Shown: piece after piece, positions 18,504 to 26,319 of the stretch | How positions within the stretch are numbered: position 1 is the stretch's first letter | Layout of the letters: each line of letters opens with the position of its first letter | Assembly (NCBI GenBank): GCA_031180725.1 | Contig: JAPSLO010000003.1 | Coordinates: 338,548-402,547 of the forward strand | Direction of reading: 5' to 3' | Length of the DNA stretch: 64,000 nt | From: Roseomonas sp. | GTDB taxonomy: Bacteria; Pseudomonadota; Alphaproteobacteria; Acetobacterales; Acetobacteraceae | Program-made: the position numbers and the translations under genes | The notes under the pieces: generated by a model | Database searches by the model: none | Told to the model about the DNA's origin: nothing | Seen by the model: the letters and a program-made list of their open reading frames with translations, nothing else

Positions 18504-19342
18504 CGGCCGCGTCCCTCCTCCCCGGCCTGGCGGGCGGCGATCACCGCATCGGCGAATTCCACGAACCCCGCACCGCCTTCCGCTGCGGTGACGAAGGCAG
18601 GCGGTGTCGCGATCATCGGCAGGAAGGGCGAGACATTGGCGACGCCCACGGAAAGCGGGATGGCGCCGAACAGCGGCGCATCATTTGGGCTGTCCCCCAC
18701 GAAGGCCACGCGGTCCAACACCCGATCCAGCCCGCCCCAGAAGGTGTCGAACAGGTGCTCGAGGCCGGAGAGCTTGTCCCAGGTGCCGATCCAGGCGTTG
18801 ACATGGATGGAGGAGACCTTCGCCTCCGCCCCGCCAGCGCGAAAGATCTCCGCCACCCTGGCGGCGTCGCTGAGCGGCAGCGGACCGGTATCCTCGGCGA
18901 AGTCCAGGGCGAGGTCGAAGAGGCGGAAGGGCTGGTCGGCGGCGATGCGCGTGCCGGGCACGGCCCGCATGGCCTGTTCGGCCAGCGCATCCAGCCGCTG
19001 GCGGGAAGCCAGCCGCGTCGCATCATCCTGCACATGGTGGCGGCGCATGCGCCGGGCCTGATGGTCCATGGCGTACCACAGCGCGCCATTCTCCCCCACC
19101 ACGGCGGCGACGGGCCAGAAACGGGCCACCATGTCGCACCAGCCCGCGGGGCGGCCGGTGACAGGCACCACCTGCACGCCCGCCATCGCCAGGCGTTCCA
19201 GCGCGGCATAGGCGGCCGCCGTCAGGCGACCGTCGGTGGTCAGCGTGTCGTCAATATCCGTCAGCACCCAGCGCAGTTCGGCCAACCGCGCGGCAGGCGC
19301 GGCCGCCACCGGCCCGGGCGATGCGGCGTGAGGGGCTCCCAT
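18500..19342 (-). CDS. HAD-IIB family phosphatase
   Basis: This 280-residue cytoplasmic protein has HAD motif I WVLTDIDDTLTT (nucleophile at the first Asp of DIDD), motif II VVPVTGRPAG and motif IV VAFVGDSPNDAPLF. The C2b cap insertion lies between motifs II and III. The group includes sugar-phosphate and mannosyl-3-phosphoglycerate phosphatases. Translational overlap with glpD and control by a DeoR-type repressor suggest a glycerol-phosphate or related phosphosugar substrate; this is inference. ATG 19342 is preferred because upstream codons run into operator-like palindromes. Confidence 0.85.
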   Translation of the reverse strand: MGAPHAASPGPVAAAPAARLAELRWVLTDIDDTLTTDGRLTAAAYAALERLAMAGVQVVPVTGRPAGWCDMVARFWPVAAVVGENGALWYAMDHQARRMRRHHVQDDATRLASRQRLDALAEQAMRAVPGTRIAADQPFRLFDLALDFAEDTGPLPLSDAARVAEIFRAGGAEAKVSSIHVNAWIGTWDKLSGLEHLFDTFWGGLDRVLDRVAFVGDSPNDAPLFGAIPLSVGVANVSPFLPMIATPPAFVTAAEGGAGFVEFADAVIAARQAGEEGRGR

Positions 19343-19350
19343 GGCCCTTA

Positions 19351-19386
19351 ATGTGGCACATCGGGCAGGTGATGTGGAAGTCCACA
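19351..19386 (-). promoter_or_regulatory. candidate DeoR/GlpR operators upstream of the HAD-glpD operon
   Basis: Two palindromes lie just ahead of the HAD phosphatase start: ATGTGGCACAT (19351-19361) and TGTGGAAGTCCACA (19373-19386, 6-bp arms). Both contain the TGTGG/CCACA half sites also found at the start of the repressor gene (20207-20222). They are probable binding sites for the repressor encoded immediately upstream. Confidence 0.5.
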
Positions 19387-19404
19387 AATACGAGAATCAT
19401 CCAG

Positions 19405-20205
19405 CTAGCCGGACCGATCCGCCACCGTCAGGGCCGTGCCCGCCCGCCGCAACGCCGCCTCCAATGAGACGGGAGGCATGGTGTCGGTCACCAGATCGGT
19501 CAGGTCCGCCAGAGGGCAGACGCATTCCAGCAGGCCGCGTCCGAACTTCCCGGAATCCGCCAGCAGCATGCGCCGCGGCGCGCGGGCGATCATGGCGCGC
19601 TTCACCCAGGCGGCGCGGGACACCACCTCACAGGGCCCCTCCTCCGTCAGGCCGGAGGCGCCGATCACCGCCATATCGGCATGGAAGCGGCGCAGGAAGG
19701 CCTCCGTCTCGGATCCGTAGACGCCGCGCTCGGCGGCAATCACCTCGCCCGGGCAGAGGATGACCCGGATCTGGCCCGACGGGGCGGCGGCGAGTTCGGT
19801 GGCGGCGTTCAGGTTGTTGGTCAGCACGGTGGCGAGGATGCCGCGGGCGGCGAGCGCGCGGGCGAAATGGGTGGTGGTGCTGCCGGCATCCAGCATCACC
19901 ACATGGCCCGGTTCCACCATGGCCGCGGCGGCGGCGCCGATGCGCGCGCGTTCCGCCACCGCCATGCGCTCGCGTGAGGACAGCTCGGGCTGCAGGCCGG
20001 CGGGCACCACGGAGGCCCCACCATAGGTGCGCCGCACCGCCCCGGCACGGGACAGTTCCTCGATATCGCGGCGCACCGTCTCGGCCGAGACGCCAAAACC
20101 GGCGGCCAGGGCGGAAATGCGCACCGTCGGATCAGTGGCCAGGGCGGCCAGGATGGCCTGGTGGCGCTCGGCCTTGGCCGGGGCGCCGTCGGTACGGCGA
20201 GGCAT
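19405..20205 (-). CDS. DeoR/GlpR-family transcriptional repressor
   Basis: This 266-residue regulator has an N-terminal winged HTH with ISALAAGFGVSAETVRRDIE and AGAVRRTYGGAS, the DeoR family pattern. The C-terminal sugar-phosphate-binding domain has VVMLDAGSTTTHFARAL, LTNNLNAATEL and MLLADSGKFGR. It should bind a phosphorylated effector, probably glycerol 3-phosphate given the glpD neighbour. ATG 20205 is chosen because AGGTG lies upstream at good spacing. It precedes the HAD-glpD genes in the same direction and has palindromes both before itself and before them, consistent with autoregulation. Confidence 0.9.
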   Translation of the reverse strand: MPRRTDGAPAKAERHQAILAALATDPTVRISALAAGFGVSAETVRRDIEELSRAGAVRRTYGGASVVPAGLQPELSSRERMAVAERARIGAAAAAMVEPGHVVMLDAGSTTTHFARALAARGILATVLTNNLNAATELAAAPSGQIRVILCPGEVIAAERGVYGSETEAFLRRFHADMAVIGASGLTEEGPCEVVSRAAWVKRAMIARAPRRMLLADSGKFGRGLLECVCPLADLTDLVTDTMPPVSLEAALRRAGTALTVADRSG

Positions 20206-20222
20206 GTGTGGCACCTACCACA
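20206..20222 (-). promoter_or_regulatory. candidate autoregulatory operator of the DeoR-type repressor
   Basis: TGTGG (20207-20211) and CCACA (20218-20222) form an inverted repeat separated by six bases, directly before the repressor start and overlapping its ribosome site. The same half sites recur at 19351-19386. Repressor binding here would block its own expression. Confidence 0.4.
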
Positions 20223-20270
20223 TTTCTGGGTGGGGAATAGCACCCATCCTGCCCGGTTCCGCCCGGACGG

Positions 20271-21326
20271 TCAGCCTTGCCGCGGCGGGCGGGTGAATTC
20301 CACCCGCTCATGCGCGAAGCCCTGCGGGTATTCGCGCACCATCCAGGCCACCAGCCTTTCGCGCACGAAGCAGCGCAGGTCGAACATCCGGGCGGCATCC
20401 GCGGCGCTGATGAGGATGCGCACTTCCATGCAGCGTTCCTTCAGATCCGTCACCTGCACCACGAAGACGCGACCGTCCCACAGCGCGGATCCTTCGACGA
20501 TGCCGCGCGCGGCCTGACGGATCGCCTCCACCGGAACGCCGTAGTCGGCATAGAGATAGACGGTGTCCAGGATCTGGGAGGAGGCGCGCGTCCAGTTGCG
20601 GATCGGCTTTTCCAGGAACCAGGTGAGCGGCACGATCAGGCTGCGCTGATCCCAGGTGGCGACGGTGACATAGGTTGAGCCGATCTCGTCCACATGGCCC
20701 CATTCGCCTTCGATCAGCACCGCGTCGCCGATGCGCACGGGCTGTGTCACGGCAAGCTGCAGGCCGGCGATCAGGTTCGCCACCGTGGGCCGCGCCGCCA
20801 GGCCGGCGACGATGCCCGCGACGCCGGCCGAGGCGAAGAGGCTGAGCCCGATGGCGCGCACCGCCGGGATGGCCGTCAGCACCAGCCCCAGCGTCAGCAC
20901 AATGCCGGTGAAGACCGCGACGCGGCGGAACACCACAAGCTGCGTCCGCCGGCGGCGGGCCTGCAGGTTCTCCTCCCCCGCCCGGGAGGCACGGGCGATA
21001 TAGACATCGAATATCGCCGCCATCTTGCGCGTCAGCGCCCAGCCAATCGTGCCGGTCAGCGCAAGCGTCAGCACGCGGGCGATAGCCGCCCGGGCTTCCT
21101 CGGGCAGCCCGGCTACGGGCAGGGCGACGAGCGCGGCCAGCAGCATCAGGGAGGCCGCGACGGCGCGGCGCCCACCACGCAACACGCGCAGCAGCACCGG
21201 CGCGTGCTCGCCCCGTAGCACGCGCCCCGCCGCGCGCAGGAACAGGGTGTGGCCGGCAAGCGCCAGCAGTGGCGCCACCAGGAAGGTGAAGGCCAGCGTG
21301 ACCCAGAGCGGCAGCGGGTCGGTCAC
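20271..21326 (-). CDS. MscS-family mechanosensitive channel
   Basis: About 351 residues from GTG 21326; an ATG at 21398 would add 24 non-hydrophobic residues. Four hydrophobic segments precede the MscS pore helix (SLFASAGVAGIVAGLAARPT) and the beta-domain VRIGDAVLIEGEWGHVDEIG. A C-terminal cytoplasmic domain carries VQVTDLKERCMEVRILISA. The protein acts in the inner membrane, either relieving hypoosmotic stress or transporting small solutes. It is monocistronic as far as can be seen. Confidence 0.88.
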   Translation of the reverse strand: MTDPLPLWVTLAFTFLVAPLLALAGHTLFLRAAGRVLRGEHAPVLLRVLRGGRRAVAASLMLLAALVALPVAGLPEEARAAIARVLTLALTGTIGWALTRKMAAIFDVYIARASRAGEENLQARRRRTQLVVFRRVAVFTGIVLTLGLVLTAIPAVRAIGLSLFASAGVAGIVAGLAARPTVANLIAGLQLAVTQPVRIGDAVLIEGEWGHVDEIGSTYVTVATWDQRSLIVPLTWFLEKPIRNWTRASSQILDTVYLYADYGVPVEAIRQAARGIVEGSALWDGRVFVVQVTDLKERCMEVRILISAADAARMFDLRCFVRERLVAWMVREYPQGFAHERVEFTRPPRQG

Positions 21327-21577
21327 AGCGCGAGCATCGGAGGGAGGGCGGCGGATCGCATTGCGGTGCGAAAAGCCCCCGGGCTTGCACGGTTGCATCC
21401 CGCGCGGCTATGACGACCGCGCATCAAGAGTTGGGCCGAGCCCCGACGCCAACCTGCCTTCCCGGGCAAGGTGGCACCTTCCGGCGACCATGCAGGTGGC
21501 CAGAGGGGATGCGGCCAGACCGGCAACCAAACGGGATGCGCCGCCGCGGCTGGGTCCTTCGCTGTAGGAGGACCACA

Positions 21578-21877
21578 ATGCTGGACCAGGCGGGCACCGC
21601 CCCGGATCTCGACCTGCTGCTGTCGCCCGGCGACGAGGCGCATTTCGTGGGCCTCAGCGACTGGATGCGGCGCGACGGGCGGATGGAGCCGTCGCACCTC
21701 TGGGTGGTGCTGCACCGGCGGCACGGGCTGTGGACCCATGCCTATCGCGTGGTGCGGGACCGGCGGCCGGGATGCCTCTCGGTCTATCTGGAACGGGCGG
21801 TGGAAGGCGATGCGCGGGCGGAGCTGCGGGCCTGGCTGCAGGGTGCCGGGCGCGCCGGTACTATGGCAGGCGGCTGA
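21578..21877 (+). CDS. hypothetical protein (99 aa)
   Basis: A perfect AGGAGG ribosome site lies seven bases ahead of ATG 21578. The product is acidic at the N-terminus (MLDQAGTAPDLDLLLSPGDE), has a central SHLWVVLHRRHGLWTHAYRV strand-like stretch and ends in a Glu/Arg-rich helix. No signal peptide or membrane helix is seen and no family is recognised. The 3' end overlaps the convergent nucleoside hydrolase gene by 17 bases. The strong start signal makes this a credible small gene. Confidence 0.6.
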   Translation: MLDQAGTAPDLDLLLSPGDEAHFVGLSDWMRRDGRMEPSHLWVVLHRRHGLWTHAYRVVRDRRPGCLSVYLERAVEGDARAELRAWLQGAGRAGTMAGG

Positions 21878-22790
21878 TTCGTTCCTCGAGCAGGGCGAAG
21901 AACGCCGCAGCGTCCAGCGTTTCCATCAGCCGGATATTGGGCGGCTGGCCGAGCCTCTCCCAGCGGTCGATCACCGTCCGCCCGCGCGAGGGGCCAGGCG
22001 CCAGCTCCACTTGGCAGAAGGCGTCGCGGCTGCCGAACAGGTCGCTGTCGATGGCCCAGGCGACGGCACAGGGATCATGCAGCGGAAAGCCGCGATGGCC
22101 GAAGCGCTTTGAGGATGGAAGGGCGCGCAGGATGTCCAGCGCCGCCTTCCAGCAGGCGCCGCCCGCGGCCTGGGACAGGCGCGCCACCAGATCCGGCGTG
22201 ACGAAGGCCTGTGCCGTCAGATCGAGCGTCGCCAGCACCGGCTTCAAGCCGAGATTGAGCAGGATGTGCAGCGCCTCCGGGTCGTTCCAGGCGTTGAACT
22301 CGGCGGCGGGGGTGATGTTGCCTTCGCTCCAGGCGCCGGTCATCAGCACCAGCTCTGTCACGCGATCGACCAAGGCGGGTTCGGTGGTGAAGGCGAGCGC
22401 GAGGTTCGTGGCAGGGCCGAGGCCGATCACCGTCACCGATCGCGGCGCGGCGGCGCGCAGCTCCGCGCGGATCGCATCGGCGGCAGTGCCAGGAGTGAGT
22501 GGCGGGCCTTCCGGCAGCACCACGCCGCCCAGCCCGTCCTCGCCATGCACCGCCGTCTCCGCGCGGAAGGGCGCCAGCAGGGAACGCTCCGCGCCAGCCA
22601 CCACGGGCACCTTGCGCCCCGAGAGCCCGACCACGGCGCGCGCATTGGCGGTGGTGCCGGCCAAGCCGACATTTCCGCCGGCCACCGTCACCAGACGCAG
22701 GTCCAGCTCCGGCGCGCCGAGCGCGAGCCAGAGTGCGATGGCGTCGTCCGTGCCGGGGTCGCAGTCGATGATGGTGGGTTTGGAGCTCAT
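21861..22790 (-). CDS. nucleoside hydrolase (IunH family)
   Basis: This 309-residue cytoplasmic enzyme has the calcium-binding N-terminal motif IIDCDPGTDDAIALWLAL. The family's VTVAGGNVGLAGTTANARAV, VIGLGPATNLALAF and FNAWNDPEALHILL follow. It hydrolyses the N-glycosidic bond of purine or pyrimidine ribonucleosides to base and ribose. Start ATG 22790 overlaps the stop of the M20 hydrolase by four bases. With adenine deaminase and a phosphoribosyltransferase nearby, the likely role is nucleoside salvage. Confidence 0.9.
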   Translation of the reverse strand: MSSKPTIIDCDPGTDDAIALWLALGAPELDLRLVTVAGGNVGLAGTTANARAVVGLSGRKVPVVAGAERSLLAPFRAETAVHGEDGLGGVVLPEGPPLTPGTAADAIRAELRAAAPRSVTVIGLGPATNLALAFTTEPALVDRVTELVLMTGAWSEGNITPAAEFNAWNDPEALHILLNLGLKPVLATLDLTAQAFVTPDLVARLSQAAGGACWKAALDILRALPSSKRFGHRGFPLHDPCAVAWAIDSDLFGSRDAFCQVELAPGPSRGRTVIDRWERLGQPPNIRLMETLDAAAFFALLEERISRLP

Positions 22791-23953
22791 GCCAGTTCGG
22801 TCTCCACCAAGCTGCACCAGAATGCCGCGCCATGGACCAGCGCGGCGTCGTTGAAGTCGAAATGCGGGTTGTGGTGCCAGCCTTCCGGATGGGCGGGATC
22901 GCCGGTGCCGAGCCAGGCATAGGCGCCGGGGACGCGCGCGAGGAACTCGGAAAAATCCTCGCCGGCGGTGATGGGCGGGTGGTCCTCCATCACGGCGGCG
23001 GCCTGGCGCGCGGCGCGCACCATCACCGCCGCCTGGGCCGCGTGGTTCACCGTGGGAGAAAGGCGGCGGATGTAGCGCGGCATCGCCTGTAGCCGGTGCA
23101 GTGTGGCCAGGGCCTGTGCGATCTCGGCAAGGCGCCGCGCGATATGGGTGCGGACTTCCTCGTTCAGCGCGCGCGCCGTGCCCTTCAGCCGGACCTCGGC
23201 CGGGATCACATTGGGCGCGGCGGCGTCACCGGCGGCCATGTGGCCCACGCTGACAACAGCGGTGCCGAGCGGATCCACCTCCCGCGACGCGATCGACTGG
23301 ATGGCGGTGATGAACTGCGCAGCGGCCAGTGTGGCATCGGTGCCGAGATGCGGCTTGGCGCCATGCGTGCCGGCGCCGCGGAAGGTGACTTCCCAGGTGT
23401 CGGAGCTGGCCAGCACCGGCCCCTTCGGCACCGCGATGGTGCCGAGCGGCAGGCCGGGAAGATTGTGCAACCCGTACACCGCATCCACGGGGAAGCGGTC
23501 GAACAGCCCTTCCTCCGCCATGACCCGCGCGCCGCCGAGCGATTCCTCGGCCGGCTGGAACACCAGATGGACCGTGCCGGCGAAGCGGTCGCGATGCTGG
23601 GCCAGCCATTGCGCGGCGCCCAGCAGCATGGCGGTGTGGCCATCATGGCCGCAGGCATGCATCCGGCCGGGGGTCTCGCTGGCATAGGGCAGGCCGGTTG
23701 CCTCGGTCATCGCCAGCGCGTCCATGTCGGCGCGCAGCGCGATGGCGCGGTTGCCGGGGCGTCCCTGAAGCGTGCCCACCACGCCGGTCTTCGCCAGCCC
23801 CTCCGTCAACGCGATGCCGAAGCCGCGCAGGGTCTCCGCCACGAAGGCGGCGGTGCGGTGTTCCTGGAAGCCAAGCTCCGGGTGGCGATGCAGGTCCTGG
23901 CGCCAGGAGGTCATGGCGCGGGCCAGGGGGGCGAGCTCCTCGGGGGTGGGCAT
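22787..23953 (-). CDS. M20-family amidohydrolase (HipO/AmaB type)
   Basis: This 388-residue metallohydrolase has RQDLHRHPELGFQEHRTA, the metal-site segments ALRADMDALAM and MHACGHDGHTAMLLG, the catalytic Glu region VFQPAEESLGGARVM and AGEDFSEFLARVPGAYAWLG. These mark the M20D hippurate hydrolase/amidohydrolase group, which cleaves N-acyl amino acids or amides. ATG 23953 begins the conserved N-terminal helix; a longer upstream frame overlaps the divergent phosphoribosyltransferase gene. The physiological substrate is unknown, and purine-pathway ureides would be a speculative option given the neighbours. Confidence 0.9.
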   Translation of the reverse strand: MPTPEELAPLARAMTSWRQDLHRHPELGFQEHRTAAFVAETLRGFGIALTEGLAKTGVVGTLQGRPGNRAIALRADMDALAMTEATGLPYASETPGRMHACGHDGHTAMLLGAAQWLAQHRDRFAGTVHLVFQPAEESLGGARVMAEEGLFDRFPVDAVYGLHNLPGLPLGTIAVPKGPVLASSDTWEVTFRGAGTHGAKPHLGTDATLAAAQFITAIQSIASREVDPLGTAVVSVGHMAAGDAAAPNVIPAEVRLKGTARALNEEVRTHIARRLAEIAQALATLHRLQAMPRYIRRLSPTVNHAAQAAVMVRAARQAAAVMEDHPPITAGEDFSEFLARVPGAYAWLGTGDPAHPEGWHHNPHFDFNDAALVHGAAFWCSLVETELA

Positions 23954-24022
23954 CGGGGCTCCGGTTGCGGGTGGGGGCGCAGCATGCCACGCTGCGGCGC
24001 CCCGACACAGACACGGACCAGG

Positions 24023-24715
24023 ATGGAGTTCTGGCAAGCCTTCGGGCCGCCGGCGCCGCCACGCGCCGCATGGTCCACCGCCTACACGGCCAGGATGCCA
24101 GACGGCACCAGCCTGGCCCTGCCGCTGCGCGACCTGGGCGACACCGCCGTGGCCGGGCTGATCGCGAACCAGGCCGGTTTCAGCGTCACCCGCGCCCTCT
24201 CCGCCTGGATGGCCGAGATCGCGCGCACGCTGGGGGCCGAGGTGGTGGTCGGGCTGCCGACGCTGGGCCAGGTCTTCGCCCCCGCCATCGCCGAATCCCT
24301 CGGCCATCCCAACTGGGTTGCCCCCGGCTGGTCCCGCAAGCGGTGGTACGAGGAGCGGCTGAGCGTCGCCGCGCATTCCATCACCTCGCCGGTGGAGCGT
24401 CGGCTGTGGCTGGACCCGCGACTGCTGCCGCGGTTGGAAGGGCGGCGCGTGCTGCTGGTGGATGACGTGATCTCCACCGGCGCCTCCGCCCGAGCCGGGC
24501 TGGCGCTGCTGAAGGCGGCGGGCGTCACGCCGGTGGCCCTGCTGGTCGCCATGGCGCAGGGTGACCGCTGGCGCGCCGGCTGGCCGCAGGACGTTCCCGT
24601 TCGCGCCGTCTTCGCCACGCCGATCTTCACCCGCGCACCGGAAGGCTGGACGCCTATCCCCGGCACGGCCGCGCAGGAAATCTGCCCGCTGATCCCGAAG
24701 GAGCTTGCCGCATGA
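24023..24715 (+). CDS. phosphoribosyltransferase-family protein
   Basis: This 230-residue cytoplasmic protein has the PRPP-binding signature RVLLVDDVISTGASARAG. An N-terminal half with VVVGLPTLGQVFAPAIAE and a tail specific to this subgroup frame it. It resembles adenine or orotate type I phosphoribosyltransferases but lacks a base-specific motif I recognise, so the substrate is open. It starts divergently from the M20 gene. It ends overlapping the binding-protein gene by four bases, and that gene overlaps adenine deaminase in turn, so the three form one operon that fits purine salvage. Confidence 0.8.
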   Translation: MEFWQAFGPPAPPRAAWSTAYTARMPDGTSLALPLRDLGDTAVAGLIANQAGFSVTRALSAWMAEIARTLGAEVVVGLPTLGQVFAPAIAESLGHPNWVAPGWSRKRWYEERLSVAAHSITSPVERRLWLDPRLLPRLEGRRVLLVDDVISTGASARAGLALLKAAGVTPVALLVAMAQGDRWRAGWPQDVPVRAVFATPIFTRAPEGWTPIPGTAAQEICPLIPKELAA

Positions 24716-26319
24716 TCGCGCGCCTCCTGCCGCTCGGCGCGACCGCGCTGGCGGCCAGCCTCACCGCCGCCCCTGCATGCCTGATCTTCGCGCCTCGCAG
24801 CGCCATGGCGCAGGAGACTATCCGCATCGGGGTCGAGGCCGGACCGACCAGCCTCGATCCGCATTTCGCCAGCCTGATCACCAACATCGCCTTCAGCCGG
24901 CACGTCTTCCAGCCGCTGATGGAGCAGGACCACCAGCAGAACCTCCGCCCCGCTGTCGCCACCGCCTTCCGCGTGCTGGATGACACGACCTGGGAGGTGA
25001 AGCTGGATCCGCGTGCCCGCTTCCATGACGGCGCACCGGTGACGGCGGAGGACATCGCTTTCACCATCAGCCGCGCCGGCGATGTGCCGAACAGCCCCTC
25101 CAGCTTCCGCTACGCCACGCGGCCCATTGCCAGCGTGGAGGCGGTGGATGCCACCACGCTGCGCCTCCGCACCCACCAGCCCACGCCGTTGCTGCCCAAC
25201 TTCCTGGCGCTGGTGATGGTCGTCTCCAGGAAGCACGGCGAGGGCGCGACCACGCAGGACTACAACAGCGGCCGCGCCATGATCGGCACCGGGCCCTTCC
25301 GCCACGTCTCCTGGCAACCCGGCAACCCCGTGGTGATGGAGCGCAACGCCACCTTCCACGGCCCTGCCCCGGCCTTCGCCCGCGTGGAATTCCGCCCCAT
25401 CGCCAATGCCGGGGCGCGCGTGGCGGCCTTGCAGGCCGGCGATGTGGACCTGATCGAGATCGTCCCGCCCGAGCAGTTCGCCCGCTTCCGCGCCGACACG
25501 GCGCGCTTCGCCGTGGCCGAGAGCCCGTCCAACCGGCTGATCTTCCTGACGCTGGATTCCGACCGCGAGGACAGCCCGCATATCCGCGGCAAGGATGGCA
25601 GCCGCATTCCCAACCCGCTGCGCGATGCGCGCGTGCGCCGTGCGCTGAGCCTGGCAATCAACCGCGACGCCCTTGTGCAGCGCGTGCTGCAGGGCCAGGC
25701 GCTGGCCGCCGGCGATCTCGGCCCGCCCGGCTATTTCGGCACCTCGCCCGACATGACGCCACCGCCCTTCGATCTGGATCAGGCGCGGCGGCTGCTGGCG
25801 GAGGCCGGCTGGGGCAGCGGCTTTGCCGTGCAGGTGAACGGCCCCAACGATCGCTTCATGAATGACGAGCAGGTGGTGCAGGCCATCGCCCAGATGTGGA
25901 CGCGCCTTGGCCTGGCCGCGACGGTGGAGACGCGCGCCCGCTCCGTCTGGCTCAGCGAAGCGGCGCAGTTGAAGTATTCGGTGAACCTGGCCGGCTTCTC
26001 GCCCAACCCGGAACTGCTGGGCATGCTGGAGACGCAGATCCATTCCTGGGATCCGCAACTCGGCCTCGGCACCGCCAATCGCGGCCGCTTCTCCAACCCC
26101 GAGATCGATGCGCTGATCCAGCGCGCCCGCACCACCATCGACGACGATCAGCGCCGCACCCTGACCCAGCAGGCCACGCGGATGGCGCTGCGCGACCAGA
26201 CCGCGCTCATCCCGCTCTATTTCCCCGTGAACACCTGGGCAATGCGCCGCGGCTTCACCTATGAAGCGCGGACCGACGAGATGACGCTCGCCTTCAGTGC
26301 CGGAAGGACCGCACCATGA
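24712..26319 (+). CDS. ABC solute-binding protein, family 5, without transporter genes
   Basis: This 535-residue exported protein has a hydrophobic signal peptide at residues 1-33 (cleavage AMA|QETIRIG). Family 5 features are VEAGPTSLDPHFASLI, DDTTWEVKLDPRARFHDGAP and FSNPEIDALIQRAR. No permease or ATPase gene is adjacent, so it may use transporter subunits encoded elsewhere. Four-base overlaps on both sides tie it to the phosphoribosyltransferase and to adenine deaminase. Family 5 proteins usually bind peptides, but the operon hints at a purine-related ligand; this is inference. Confidence 0.88.
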   Translation: MIARLLPLGATALAASLTAAPACLIFAPRSAMAQETIRIGVEAGPTSLDPHFASLITNIAFSRHVFQPLMEQDHQQNLRPAVATAFRVLDDTTWEVKLDPRARFHDGAPVTAEDIAFTISRAGDVPNSPSSFRYATRPIASVEAVDATTLRLRTHQPTPLLPNFLALVMVVSRKHGEGATTQDYNSGRAMIGTGPFRHVSWQPGNPVVMERNATFHGPAPAFARVEFRPIANAGARVAALQAGDVDLIEIVPPEQFARFRADTARFAVAESPSNRLIFLTLDSDREDSPHIRGKDGSRIPNPLRDARVRRALSLAINRDALVQRVLQGQALAAGDLGPPGYFGTSPDMTPPPFDLDQARRLLAEAGWGSGFAVQVNGPNDRFMNDEQVVQAIAQMWTRLGLAATVETRARSVWLSEAAQLKYSVNLAGFSPNPELLGMLETQIHSWDPQLGLGTANRGRFSNPEIDALIQRARTTIDDDQRRTLTQQATRMALRDQTALIPLYFPVNTWAMRRGFTYEARTDEMTLAFSAGRTAP

